58,948 nucleotides of DNA, from positions 1-58,948 of the forward strand of contig NZ_QXGK01000018.1 of assembly GCF_003952945.1 (NCBI RefSeq), in the 5' to 3' direction. Position 1 is the stretch's first letter, and each line of letters begins with the position of its first letter. Of this stretch, positions 35,289 through 44,087 are shown piece after piece. The stretch is from Bifidobacterium samirii (lineage in GTDB: Bacteria > Actinomycetota > Actinomycetes > Actinomycetales > Bifidobacteriaceae). The notes under the pieces are model-generated. The model saw only the letters and a list, made by a program, of their open reading frames with translations, was not told the DNA's origin and did no database searches. The position numbers and the translations under genes are program-made.

Positions 35289-35851
35289 GAAAGCAGGTCC
35301 AGACGGTAGGCGATCTCGGCGGGAGCGGTGGCGTCGGGAGTGATCTGCACGGACATCGACCGTTCCGTTTCAACGAGAATGAACTCCAACTGTCTGGACG
35401 AGGATTCCGGAGTGCAGGACATCGTGCCGGACTGCAGACCGTCGCCCATGGAGAAGTCGATGGTCAGGGAGTTCTCGCCCATGCAATACGTGGTCAGCAC
35501 GTAATGGCCTGGGCCGTAGGTCAGATCATCCTCATTGCGGATGGTGGCGATCTGCCTGCGCCCGGCGACCGTCTCGTAACTCGGCGTCGGGCCGGCGGCG
35601 ACGATCGCGTCATCCGGCGTGCGGACCATGGACTCGAGACGGGCGACCCGCTCGCGGTCGAGGACATGGCCCGGATCCGTATCGTTGGACGTCGCCTCGT
35701 TCGACCGTTCGGTATCGGTCACCGTGACGTCGTCTGCAGGAGCCTGTGCGTCGGTGGAGGCGCAGGATGTCAGCGGTAACAGAATCACCACGCCGGCCAA
35801 GGCTGCGATAATCGGCTTCGCCGACGCGAAGCGCAGGCTGTGGACTTGCAT
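35285..35851 (-). CDS. Lipoprotein in two-component operon
   Basis: A 188-residue exported protein. The signal peptide ends in the lipobox LTSC, with the lipidated Cys at residue 30. A Thr/Asp/Ser-rich linker follows, then a domain with beta-like segments (RRQIATIRNEDDLTYGPGHYVLTTYCMG, LTIDFSMGDG, LEFILVETERSMSVQI). No family is recognised. It is the first gene of the lipoprotein-kinase-regulator operon and is coupled to the kinase, so it may modulate or present the signal, which is inference. Confidence 0.75.
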   Translation of the reverse strand: MQVHSLRFASAKPIIAALAGVVILLPLTSCASTDAQAPADDVTVTDTERSNEATSNDTDPGHVLDRERVARLESMVRTPDDAIVAAGPTPSYETVAGRRQIATIRNEDDLTYGPGHYVLTTYCMGENSLTIDFSMGDGLQSGTMSCTPESSSRQLEFILVETERSMSVQITPDATAPAEIAYRLDLLS

Positions 35852-36066
35852 GATGCCTCCCTAGATTCGTCATTGAATGGGTGGTCCCCCCTGTGTCTTC
35901 ATTGTAGGATTCCCATGATGGCAGGCTCGCCGGCAGGGTCATACGATTGGTCGATTCCATCCGCAACGGCGTCTCCGCATACGGCGGTTCTTTGCGTCGC
36001 ACGGCCGGGACTGGGGTAGAGTGGTGCGCAGTCATCCGCCGTACAGTCGTAAGGAGAGAAGCAACG

Positions 36067-36528
36067 ATGCCGAACCGTGCAGAGCGCCGCAAGGCGGCCA
36101 AGGACCAGCGCAGGGGAATCCCGTCGCAGTACGATCAGACCCGCGGGCGCGCCCGGGCCGGCATGATCGACGAATACGCATTGCAGGAGAAGTCCCGCCG
36201 CATCCAGGAAGGCGAGGACGGCCCGTGGAAGCCGACCGCGCACTTCGCCGACGAGGAGGCGTCCGCATTCGAATCGGACCCCAACTACCGCGATCCGAAG
36301 GCGTTCAAGGCGCCGCATTCGGTGCGTCAGTGGTTCCGCGTGGCCAGCTGGACGCTCATCGTGCTCGCCGCCGTCGCATTCGTCGTGATCATGTGGCTGC
36401 CCAGCCATCCGATGTGGCTGGTCGCCACCGTGGCGGCCGTGTTCGTCGTGGGCGTGCTCAGCCTGTTCTTCACCGCCGGCGACTCGCGGCACAATCCCAA
36501 TCTGGACGCCAACGGCACCGCCGTCTGA
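36067..36528 (+). CDS. Small two-helix membrane protein (DUF3043-like)
   Basis: A 153-residue protein with a basic N-terminus (MPNRAERRKAAKDQRRG), a charged soluble region and two membrane helices (VASWTLIVLAAVAFVVIMWLP and LVATVAAVFVVGVLSLFFTAG). The arrangement resembles actinobacterial DUF3043 proteins, of unknown function; the assignment is tentative. AAGGAGAG precedes ATG 36067; earlier in-frame starts add an unconserved segment. Confidence 0.7.
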   Translation: MPNRAERRKAAKDQRRGIPSQYDQTRGRARAGMIDEYALQEKSRRIQEGEDGPWKPTAHFADEEASAFESDPNYRDPKAFKAPHSVRQWFRVASWTLIVLAAVAFVVIMWLPSHPMWLVATVAAVFVVGVLSLFFTAGDSRHNPNLDANGTAV

Positions 36529-36616
36529 CCGGCGCCTCCCGGCCGGATCGGCCATCCCCGCCACGACGACGCCGGATGGCGCATCGGAAGACGCCGCCGC
36601 GGCCGGGAAATCATGC

Positions 36617-36663
36617 GAAAACGCACGAGCGACGCAACACGAACGCGTCGGTCGTGCGTTTTC
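36617..36663 (+). terminator. Terminator hairpin before glgA
   Basis: GAAAACGCACGA (36617-36628) pairs with TCGTGCGTTTTC (36652-36663), extended by CGACGC/GCGTCG inside one mismatch. The right arm ends in a T-run, so it can terminate the preceding membrane-protein gene. Confidence 0.65.
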
Positions 36664-36721
36664 CCGTTTCCGTGGCTAAAGTTGGGTGGTGGTAGCAACC
36701 AACAGAATTGAGAGGTGACCA

Positions 36722-37969
36722 ATGAAGGTTGACATTCTGACCCGCGAATACCCGCCGAAGGTGTACGGCGGCGCCGGCGTGCACGCCGAGGAGCTGTCCA
36801 AAGTGCTCGCCGAACGCATCGACGTGACCGTGCGCGCCTTCGACGGCGTGCGCACCGAAGCCGACGTGCCCGCCATCCCCGGAGACGATCCCAAGGGCTC
36901 CCTGACCCTCGTCGGCTACGACACCCCGGCCGAACTCAAGGACGCCAACGGCGCGCTCAAGACCTTCGGCGTCGACCTACAGATCGCCAACGACGTCGAC
37001 GCCGACATCATCCACGCGCACACCTGGTACGCGTGCCTGGCCGGCTACCTGGCCAAGATGCTGCACGGCACCCCGCTGGTAATCACCGCCCACTCGCTCG
37101 AACCGTTCCGCCCGTGGAAGCGCGAGCAGCTCGGCGGCGGCTACGAGCTGAGCTCCTGGGCCGAGAAGGACGCCTACGAGCATGCCGACCGCGTGATCGC
37201 CGTGTCCGGCGGCATGCGCAACGACATCCTCTCCGCCTACCCGAACCTCGACCCGGACAAGGTCGTCGTCGTGTACAACGGCATCACGATGGCCGACTTC
37301 GCCACGCCCGCCGACGACGATCCGGGCTGGAAGGTGTTCGAACGCTACAACATCGACCGCAGCAAGCCGACGCTGCTGTTCGTGGGCCGCATCACCCGCC
37401 AGAAGGGCCTGCCGTACCTGCTCAAGGCGCTGCACTTCGTCGACCCGGGCGTGCAGGTCGTGCTGTGCGCCGGCGCCCCCGACACCCCGGAGATCATGGA
37501 GGAGGTCAAGAACTCCTTCGCCGAACTCGACAAGGAGCGCGGCAACATCATCTGGATCGAGGAGATGCTGCCGAAGAACGAGCTGAGCGCCCTGGAGCAC
37601 GGGTGCGACGCGTTCATCTGCCCGTCGATCTACGAGCCGCTGGGCATCGTGAACCTCGAGGCGATGGCCTGCGGCTTGCCGGTCGTCGCGTCCGCCACCG
37701 GCGGCATCCCCGAGGTCGTCGTCGACGGCGAGACCGGCTACCTGGTGCCGATCGACCAGCTGCACGACGGCACCGGCACGCCCACCGACCCGGACAAGTT
37801 CGTGCACGACATGGCCGACGCGATCAACCGCATCATGGCCGATCCGGAGCTGGCGAAGAAGATGGGCCAGGCCGGCTACGAGCGCGCCCGCGACGTGTTC
37901 AGCTGGGAGTCCATCGCCGACGCGACCGTCAAGGTCTACGAGGACGTTCTCGCCGAACAGGCCAAGTGA
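36722..37969 (+). CDS. glgA: Glycogen synthase, actinobacterial GT4 type
   Basis: A 415-residue GT-B fold glycosyltransferase that builds alpha-1,4-glucan from ADP-glucose (family knowledge). The N-terminal acceptor loop is LTREYPPKVYGGAGVHAEEL. IIHAHTWYACLAGYLAKMLHGTPLVITAHSLEPFRPWK is the middle block, FVGRITRQKGLPYLLKAL starts the C-terminal domain, and PSIYEPLGIVNLEAMACGLPVVASATGGIPEVV is the E-x7-E donor site. Its length and motifs fit the actinobacterial GlgA/GlgM group rather than the longer GT5 GlgA. It stands alone between two terminators. Confidence 0.9.
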   Translation: MKVDILTREYPPKVYGGAGVHAEELSKVLAERIDVTVRAFDGVRTEADVPAIPGDDPKGSLTLVGYDTPAELKDANGALKTFGVDLQIANDVDADIIHAHTWYACLAGYLAKMLHGTPLVITAHSLEPFRPWKREQLGGGYELSSWAEKDAYEHADRVIAVSGGMRNDILSAYPNLDPDKVVVVYNGITMADFATPADDDPGWKVFERYNIDRSKPTLLFVGRITRQKGLPYLLKALHFVDPGVQVVLCAGAPDTPEIMEEVKNSFAELDKERGNIIWIEEMLPKNELSALEHGCDAFICPSIYEPLGIVNLEAMACGLPVVASATGGIPEVVVDGETGYLVPIDQLHDGTGTPTDPDKFVHDMADAINRIMADPELAKKMGQAGYERARDVFSWESIADATVKVYEDVLAEQAK

Positions 37970-38006
37970 CCTGACGCCGTCCGGGACGGCATCGGCATGA
38001 CCGTCG

Positions 38007-38047
38007 GATGAACGCCCTTCCCTCACGCCGAGGGGAGGGCGTTCATC
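38007..38047 (+). terminator. Terminator hairpin after glgA
   Basis: An 18-bp stem with one G-T pair (38007-38024 with 38030-38047) and a five-base loop lies 37 bases after the glgA stop. Confidence 0.65.
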
Positions 38048-38178
38048 GCATGATGTGCCGGCATCGTCGCATGTCCGGCAGTCGGTCGGAACGGACCCTC
38101 GGACGCGCGCGTCCCCATACCCTGATAACCGTATACGAAGCCGACCGGGACCATTACCAGAAGCAGAGGAGCATCACC

Positions 38179-39024
38179 ATGACCGAACCCGCGCTGAAGC
38201 TCACCGACGTCGAATTCCGCCGTCGCCGCCGCGTCATCCTCACCGACGTGAACCTGACGGTGAACCGGGGCGAGAAATGGGTGCTGTTCGGACCCAACGG
38301 CATCGGCAAGTCGTCGCTCGTGCAGATGATGAGCACGCGCGGATTCCCGTCGTGCGGCACGGTCGACATCCTCGGCAACCGGCTCGGCAAGGTCGACGTG
38401 TTCTCCTACCGCAACCGCATCGGCCTGTCGTCGGCGGAACTGTCGCGCGCGTTCCCGCCCGAGGAGGACCCGCTGGACGTGGTCGTCACCGCGTTGACCG
38501 CCACCACCGGCCGCTGGCGCGACACGTACACCGACGAGGACTATGCGCGCGCACGCGCCCTGATGGCCGAATTCGGCATCGGCTACCTCGAAGGCAAGAT
38601 GATGTTCAAGCTCTCCGAAGGCGAACGCACGCGCGTGCTCATCTGCCGCGCGCTGATGGCCGACCCAGACCTGCTGATCCTCGACGAGCCGACCACCGGC
38701 CTCGATCTGGGCGGCCGCGAGCTCGCCCTGCGCGCGCTGGGCCGCATCGGCAGGGAGGACACCGATCGGACCGTACTGCTCGTGACGCACCGGCTCGAGG
38801 AGATCCCCGCCGGATTCGACCATGTGGCGATCATGGGCCGCATCAGCGGCAACGAGGCCGACGCGTACGCGGACAACGTGGCCGGCAACGACCCGGCGCC
38901 CGGCACGATCGTCTACACCGGCGACCTCGAAGGCGGCTTCACGTCCGAACGGCTGAGCGACCTGTTCGGCCTCGACCTGACCGTCACCCACGCCGACGGA
39001 CGCTGGAACGCGTACGCGGTGTGA
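38179..39024 (+). CDS. ABC transporter ATP-binding protein
   Basis: A 281-residue single ABC ATPase domain. Walker A is GPNGIGKSSLVQMM, the signature is LSEGERTRVLICRAL, Walker B is LLILDEPTTGLDLGG, and the switch His is in VTHRLEEIP. No permease or binding protein is adjacent, so it resembles the YlmA/ModF-like stand-alone ATPases; the substrate is unknown. ATG 38179 has AGAGGAG upstream. The open frame extends back into the glgA terminator and that part is not used. Confidence 0.88.
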   Translation: MTEPALKLTDVEFRRRRRVILTDVNLTVNRGEKWVLFGPNGIGKSSLVQMMSTRGFPSCGTVDILGNRLGKVDVFSYRNRIGLSSAELSRAFPPEEDPLDVVVTALTATTGRWRDTYTDEDYARARALMAEFGIGYLEGKMMFKLSEGERTRVLICRALMADPDLLILDEPTTGLDLGGRELALRALGRIGREDTDRTVLLVTHRLEEIPAGFDHVAIMGRISGNEADAYADNVAGNDPAPGTIVYTGDLEGGFTSERLSDLFGLDLTVTHADGRWNAYAV

Positions 39025-39093
39025 ACATCGCACGGCGGCACGTGGGCGACGGACGATAGCGGTGACGATAGCGGTGACGATGCGGATGGGACG

Positions 39094-39306
39094 ATGATGG
39101 ACGAACGATGGGCCAAGGCGCTGCGGGCCAAAGGCATCGCAGTGGATTCCGGAGCGGGACACAGCGGGGGCAATGCATCCGCCGCGTCCAGCGCCGGCAG
39201 GACGGGACAGGTCGGCGTGGGCGGAGGCGTGCCGCGCGGCGCGAAGACCACACGCCCGTTCAAATCGACCGGACGCAAGGGCGGCATCAGCCGCCAGTCC
39301 GGCTGA
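39094..39306 (+). CDS. Small basic hypothetical protein
   Basis: A 70-residue frame (MMDERWAKALRAKGIAVDSG...). It has a short amphipathic N-terminal helix, then a Gly/Ser/Arg-rich, probably disordered tail ending GRKGGISRQSG. No clear Shine-Dalgarno precedes it, and the neighbouring bases contain GATAGCGGT direct repeats at 39054-39075. It could be a real small nucleic-acid-binding protein or chance. Confidence 0.4.
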   Translation: MMDERWAKALRAKGIAVDSGAGHSGGNASAASSAGRTGQVGVGGGVPRGAKTTRPFKSTGRKGGISRQSG

Positions 39307-39346
39307 CGGCTCGTCTTCCGAAACGGGACGTGCGCTGCGCCATACG

Positions 39347-39844
39347 CTACAGCGGCTTGGCGAAATACACCATGTCGGTCAGCAGCACGCCGCATTCGAC
39401 GATCGGATGGTCGTAGTTGTCGGGGAAGAAATCCTTGACCCGATGGTGTTCCGTGAACCCGCAGCGCTTGTAGAAGGGGGCGGTCAGCGGACTGTCGCCG
39501 GTGCCGACCTGCAGCATCCGATACCGGCCGCGATAACGTTCCTCGACGAACCGGATCATCATGCGCCCGTACCCGCGCCGCTGCCAGGCCGGGGCGACGG
39601 CCAGATTTTTGATCTCCAGCACGCCGTCGCCCTCATCGGTCACCACGCATTCCGCGCACACGCGACCGGCGGTGGCGGTGGCGCCACTATCGTCGGCAGC
39701 ACCGGCGGTGTCGCCATTGTCATTGTGGAGCACGAACATGTCGCCGCGCGTCAGATACTTCGCGACCATCCGCTCATCCTCATCGGCGAGCAGCAGCAGA
39801 TCCATATACCTACGCCTGTCGCCCTCGACCCGTTCGATCCGCAT
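39347..39844 (-). CDS. GNAT family N-acetyltransferase
   Basis: A 165-residue acetyltransferase. The acetyl-CoA loop is LAVAPAWQRRGYGRMMIRFVEE (the R/Q-x-x-G-x-G/A pattern), followed by LQVGTGDSPLTAPFYKRCGFTEHHRVKDFFPDNY, as in yhbS/aminoglycoside-like GNATs. The substrate is unknown. A short Gly/Ala/Asp insertion near residue 50 is variable in the family. GGAAGGAC precedes ATG 39844. Confidence 0.85.
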   Translation of the reverse strand: MRIERVEGDRRRYMDLLLLADEDERMVAKYLTRGDMFVLHNDNGDTAGAADDSGATATAGRVCAECVVTDEGDGVLEIKNLAVAPAWQRRGYGRMMIRFVEERYRGRYRMLQVGTGDSPLTAPFYKRCGFTEHHRVKDFFPDNYDHPIVECGVLLTDMVYFAKPL

Positions 39845-39987
39845 GCCGTCCGTCCTTCCCTCCGTTGTGTGACTCGATGCCGAGCCGCGTGCCGTATTCC
39901 GTTACGAAGTGTAGTCTGGATGTCCCCGTCCAAGAAGCTTTGATTTCACTGATCGCGTGCGAAAGCGTTTTGCATTGTGCACAAGTC

Positions 39988-40025
39988 TTTACATGGATTT
40001 AAAATAGATTTAGAATTTATGTAAA
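39988..40025. repeat. Inverted repeat in AT-rich DNA before the AAA gene
   Basis: TTTACAT (39988-39994) is inverted as ATGTAAA (40019-40025) around an AT-rich core containing two GATTTA copies. The stretch 39960-40060 is markedly AT-rich against the surrounding DNA, so it is either a promoter/operator or an edge of acquired DNA. Confidence 0.4.
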
Positions 40026-40070
40026 TGTTGGGTGTGGTTTAAAAAACGTTTTCCATAAGGGGTGATTGTG

Positions 40071-41288
40071 GTGATTGACAGGCCGAGATATCTGCACAAA
40101 CTCGACGAGTGGAAAGACCGGGCCGTGGTCAAGGTGATCACGGGTGTACGCCGATGCGGCAAGTCGACGCTGATGACGCTCTGGGAACAGAGGCTGATCG
40201 AACGATACGGTGTCGCCCCGGAATCCATCATCCACATCAACCTCGAACTGCTGGAGAACGAACCGCTCCTGGAATATCACCGCCTGTACGAGGAGATTCT
40301 CCGTCGCTGCGGTGATGGGGGCGGCATGCGGTATGTGCTGATCGATGAAATCCAGAACGTGCCTGACTTCCAGAAGACGCTCGACAGCCTGCAGGCCAGA
40401 GGCGGCGTGGACCTCTACATCACCGGCTCGAACGCCATGCTGCTGTCCGGAACGTTGGCGACCCTGATCTCCGGCCGGTACGTGGAGATCGCCATGACGC
40501 CGCTCTCGTTCGCCGAGTATTGGAGTGCACGCTCCTCCGAGGGGATGAGCATGCAGCGTGCATGGTCCGACTATCTGCACGATGGTGCGCTCCCCGCCAC
40601 AGTGGGCTTTTCCGGCAGTGAGACGATGTTGCACGATTACCTTGACGGCATTCTTAACACCGTGCTGTTCAAGGATGTGGCCGCTCGATTGGGAGTCTCC
40701 AACATCCGGGCGCTGGAAACGGTGACCCGATACCTGTTCGACAATGTGGGCAATCTGGTGAATCCGACATCCATTGCGAACGCCATGACCTCGATGGGGT
40801 CGAAGATCTCTTCCCCGACGGTGTCCAACTACTTGGAAGGGCTTGCGGCGGCATTCATCTTCTATCCGGTGCAACGGTACGACATCAAAGGCAAGCGTGC
40901 CCTGAGGCAGGAACGCAAGTATTACGCCGTGGATCTGGGCATGAGGCGCATGCTGTGCTCCAACAGGGTGCGCGATACCGGACGCCTTCTGGAGAACGTG
41001 GTGTTCCTCGAACTGATGCGCAAGGAAGGTGACGTGTTCATCGGACAAGGTACGGGCGGTGAGATCGACTTCATCACCAATGGCGCGGACGGGCCTCGCT
41101 ACTATCAGGTGAGTGAATCGGTACATGATCCGGACACGTTGGAACGTGAACTGTCGTCGCTGCGTGCGGTACGGGACAATTATCCGAAGACGCTGATCAC
41201 CTTGGATGACGAGCGTCCGGTTTCACACGAAGGCATCAGGCAGATCTACGCATTGGATTGGCTGCTTGACGACGAAGCTGACCGATAA
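40071..41288 (+). CDS. AAA ATPase with DUF4143
   Basis: A 405-residue protein of the AAA_14/DUF4143 family. Walker A is GVRRCGKSTLM and Walker B is MRYVLIDEIQNV. Sensor-type ITGSNAMLLSG and the LSFAEYW segment follow, and the C-terminal nuclease-like DUF4143 begins near FLELMRKEGDVFIGQGTGGEIDFI. The function of the family is not established; it occurs in many copies in gut bacteria and is often strain-variable. It starts at GTG 40071 or 40068, with AAGGGG upstream. GC content is lower than its neighbours, and the AlbA_2 gene follows by 42 bases. Confidence 0.88.
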   Translation: MIDRPRYLHKLDEWKDRAVVKVITGVRRCGKSTLMTLWEQRLIERYGVAPESIIHINLELLENEPLLEYHRLYEEILRRCGDGGGMRYVLIDEIQNVPDFQKTLDSLQARGGVDLYITGSNAMLLSGTLATLISGRYVEIAMTPLSFAEYWSARSSEGMSMQRAWSDYLHDGALPATVGFSGSETMLHDYLDGILNTVLFKDVAARLGVSNIRALETVTRYLFDNVGNLVNPTSIANAMTSMGSKISSPTVSNYLEGLAAAFIFYPVQRYDIKGKRALRQERKYYAVDLGMRRMLCSNRVRDTGRLLENVVFLELMRKEGDVFIGQGTGGEIDFITNGADGPRYYQVSESVHDPDTLERELSSLRAVRDNYPKTLITLDDERPVSHEGIRQIYALDWLLDDEADR

Positions 41289-41330
41289 AAACGATGGGTG
41301 TTTGGGTGAGGGCTGCAGATCGGAGGGATT

Positions 41331-42869
41331 GTGTGCGTTAATGATTGGATATCCGGCGAGTCGAAGAACATCGAGTATAAGGTGACGTTGCCGGACCGGA
41401 GCATCAAGTACACCAAGACGGCGGTGGCGTTCGCCAATGGCGAGGGTGGACGTATCGTCTTCGGTATCGAAGACCAGACGTTGAACGTGGTGGGTGTACC
41501 GGAGGACCAGGTGTTCACCATCATGGACGCCATCTCCAACGCCATCGCAGACAGTTGCGAACCGCTGATCATTCCTGACATCGCCATGCGGGACGTCGAT
41601 GGCAAAACAGTAATCGTCGCCGAAATCATGCCGGGACGGCAACGACCGTACTACATCAAGTCGTTGGGACGGGAGCAAGGCACATTCGTGCGCGTCGCCG
41701 GCACCACGCGCCAGGCGGATATGCCCCTGATTAAGGAGCTTCTGTTCGAAGGCAGCAACCGCAGCTTCGACCAGACCATCTGCCTTGAACTGGAAGCCTC
41801 CGAGCAGAACATCGCCGAGCTGTGCGATGCGATGACGGCGGTCGCCAAAGCCAACGCGAAAGATGGCGCCGACAAGGTGCGAGCGGTGACCGTGAACCAA
41901 TTGCTGTCCTGGGGAGTATTGGTCGAACGCGATGGCGAACTCAAACCGACGAACGCGTATGCGGTATTGGCCGGCATCAACGGTCCGGTGCGTTCCGTCA
42001 TCCAATGCGGCGTGTTCAAAGGCTCCACCAAAGCCGTGTTCGTGGACCGGCGCGAATTCACGGGCGCCCCATGGGAACTCATCGAACAGGCATACCAGTA
42101 CGTGCTGCGCAACATTCACATGGGCGCACGGTTCGAAGGCGTATACCGTCAGGACGTGTACGAGATTCCGCCGGATGCGATCCGTGAACTCATCATCAAC
42201 GCGGTGGTGCACCGCAGCTATATCGACCATTCCAGCATCCAGGTCGCCATCTACGACGACCGTCTGGAAATCACCTCGCCGGGCAGGCTCCCCGCAGGGC
42301 AGAACTTCACCCGCATGAAGGAAGGCTATTCGAAGATCCGCAACGAGGCGCTGGCCTCCGCATTCGCCTATATGGGGCTCATCGAGCACTGGGGAAGCGG
42401 CATCCCGCGCATCATCGGAGCGGTACGTGAGGCCGGACTTCGCGAACCGGAATTCCTCGGCGGCGACACCGACCTGCGCATCAACATCTACCGTCAGTCC
42501 GCTGCCGAAGTGTGCGATACTGCTGTGGGTGTGCCGGATACTGTCGAACATGTGCCGGATACTGCATTGGGTGTGCCGGATACTGTCGAAAATGTGCCGG
42601 ATACTGCATTGGGTGTGCCGGATACTGTCGAACATGTGCCGGATACTGCTGAGTGGCTTACCCCGGTGCAGAATACCGTCTATCAGTACGTTCGCGAGAA
42701 AGGACATGCGAACACTGATGAGGTCAGCGTCCTACTTGACGTCCAGCCGCGCAGGGCAAGAAAAGTGCTTTCCGACTTGATAAACCGTGGTCTGTTGCTG
42801 CGCGTAGGAGCCGCACGCTCCACCCGGTACATACTTGCGGACGCAACCGCTCAGGAAGGAGGGGCCTGA
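41331..42869 (+). CDS. AlbA_2 (Schlafen-type)/HATPase ATP-binding protein
   Basis: A 512-residue protein. The N-terminal AlbA_2 domain is ESKNIEYKVTLPDRSIKYTKTAVAFANGEGGRIVFGIED. A middle linker domain follows, then an HATPase_c_4-like region (IPPDAIRELIINAVVHRSYIDHSSIQVAIYDDRLEITSPGRLP, GSGIPRI). A variable segment holds three 14-residue repeats containing VPDT, and a winged-helix-like end follows (NTDEVSVLLDVQPRRARKVLSDLINRGLLLRVG). Such proteins are annotated as transcriptional regulators or ATP-binding proteins; the biochemical role is unknown. It starts with GTG 41331, with GGAGGG close upstream. With the AAA gene it forms a lower-GC islet. Confidence 0.85.
   Translation: MCVNDWISGESKNIEYKVTLPDRSIKYTKTAVAFANGEGGRIVFGIEDQTLNVVGVPEDQVFTIMDAISNAIADSCEPLIIPDIAMRDVDGKTVIVAEIMPGRQRPYYIKSLGREQGTFVRVAGTTRQADMPLIKELLFEGSNRSFDQTICLELEASEQNIAELCDAMTAVAKANAKDGADKVRAVTVNQLLSWGVLVERDGELKPTNAYAVLAGINGPVRSVIQCGVFKGSTKAVFVDRREFTGAPWELIEQAYQYVLRNIHMGARFEGVYRQDVYEIPPDAIRELIINAVVHRSYIDHSSIQVAIYDDRLEITSPGRLPAGQNFTRMKEGYSKIRNEALASAFAYMGLIEHWGSGIPRIIGAVREAGLREPEFLGGDTDLRINIYRQSAAEVCDTAVGVPDTVEHVPDTALGVPDTVENVPDTALGVPDTVEHVPDTAEWLTPVQNTVYQYVREKGHANTDEVSVLLDVQPRRARKVLSDLINRGLLLRVGAARSTRYILADATAQEGGA
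42527..42652 (+). repeat. Three tandem 42-bp in-frame repeats
   Basis: Three nearly identical 42-bp units begin at 42527, 42569 and 42611, each encoding a 14-residue unit made of two VPDT-containing halves. The units differ at a few bases. As a multiple of three, copy-number change would alter the length of the linker and not the frame. Confidence 0.8.
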
Positions 42870-42989
42870 GATGACAAAAGCGCGAGGTGCCGGGAACTGA
42901 TCAGCCGCATCCCGGAATTCGTCAACGTCATTCATTGGTATCCTCTACACAGGGGAAAGCCGACACGAGACAACCGTAAGGAGACAGCC

Positions 42990-44045
42990 ATGCAGGAGAG
43001 GCGCGGAACGCTGCGCGCAGGCGAGAAGGTGCAGTTCACCGACCGCAAGGGCAAGAGGATCACCGACCAGCTGACTGCCGGCGGCAGCACGCAGACCGAA
43101 CACGGTCTGATCCTGCACGACGACGTCATCGGCCGCACCGAAGGCATCGTCGTGACGACCGTCACCGCCAAACGCGACGCGCAGGTCAACCGCGAGCATC
43201 CCGAACGCGACGCGAACAAGCCGTGGAAGGCGGCGCGCGCGATCGGCGGCTGGGACTACGCCGTCATGCGACCGCGCATGGCCGACTACGTGCTGTCCAT
43301 GCCGCGCGGCGCGCAGATCATGTACCCGAAGGACATCGCGCAGGTCATCCAGCTGGGCGACATCCGCAAGGGCCTGACCGTGCTCGAATCCGGCGCCGGA
43401 TCGGGCGCGATGAGCCTCAACCTGCTCGACGCGGTCGGCGAGACCGGCCACCTGACCACCATCGAACTGCGCCCCGACTTCGCGCGCGTCGCCGAAGCGA
43501 ACGCGACCATCTACTACGGCGAGCGCCCCGCATGGTGGGATCTGAAGACCGGCGACTTCGACTCGGTCGCCGCCCAGCTGCCCGAACACGCGTACGACCG
43601 GATCATGCTCGACATGCTCGACCCGTGGAACCGACTGGAGCAGGCGTACCGGGTGATCGCGCCCGGCGGCGTGCTCATCTGCTACGTGACGACGACCACG
43701 CAGCTGTCCCGTCTGGCCGAGGCGCTGCGCGACGCGGGATGCTGGACCGAACCTGACATCCAGGAGACGATGGAACGCAGCTGGAAGGTGCAGGCGCTCG
43801 CGGTGCGTCCGGACCATCAGATGATCGGTCACACGGGCTTCCTCGTGGTGTCGCGTGCGATGGCGGAGGGCTTCGCCGCGTTGAAGAAGCGCGACCGTCC
43901 GGCCAAGGACACGACGACGGACATCGATTCGCTGACCGACGAGGAGCGCGCCGCCCAGCTGGAGGATCTGGAGCTGCGCGACATCTCCGACCGCAAGCTG
44001 CGCAAGGTGCTGCGCGACCTGGACGCGCAGGTCGACCGCCTCTGA
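42990..44045 (+). CDS. trmI: tRNA (adenine-N1)-methyltransferase
   Basis: A 351-residue SAM enzyme of the TrmI/GCD14 family, which makes m1A58 in the T loop of tRNA. The N-terminal beta domain has KGKRITDQLTAGGSTQTEHGLILHDD. The substrate/SAM region reads MPRGAQIMYPKDIAQVIQLGDIRKGLTVLESGAGSGAMSLNLLDAVG. YDRIMLDMLDPWNRLEQAYRVIAPGGVLICYVTTTTQL follows. The C-terminal charged extension (DTTTDIDSLTDEERAAQLEDLEL) is longer than in typical homologs. AAGGAG precedes ATG 42990. SixA follows after 42 bases. Confidence 0.92.
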   Translation: MQERRGTLRAGEKVQFTDRKGKRITDQLTAGGSTQTEHGLILHDDVIGRTEGIVVTTVTAKRDAQVNREHPERDANKPWKAARAIGGWDYAVMRPRMADYVLSMPRGAQIMYPKDIAQVIQLGDIRKGLTVLESGAGSGAMSLNLLDAVGETGHLTTIELRPDFARVAEANATIYYGERPAWWDLKTGDFDSVAAQLPEHAYDRIMLDMLDPWNRLEQAYRVIAPGGVLICYVTTTTQLSRLAEALRDAGCWTEPDIQETMERSWKVQALAVRPDHQMIGHTGFLVVSRAMAEGFAALKKRDRPAKDTTTDIDSLTDEERAAQLEDLELRDISDRKLRKVLRDLDAQVDRL

Positions 44046-44087
44046 CGGTGTTGTGATACGGAATCGGATGGGAAAGGAGTGCCGACG

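Noticed and set aside
42527-42652. The 42-bp repeats as a CRISPR array
   Set aside because: The units are contiguous with no spacers and lie in frame within a protein.
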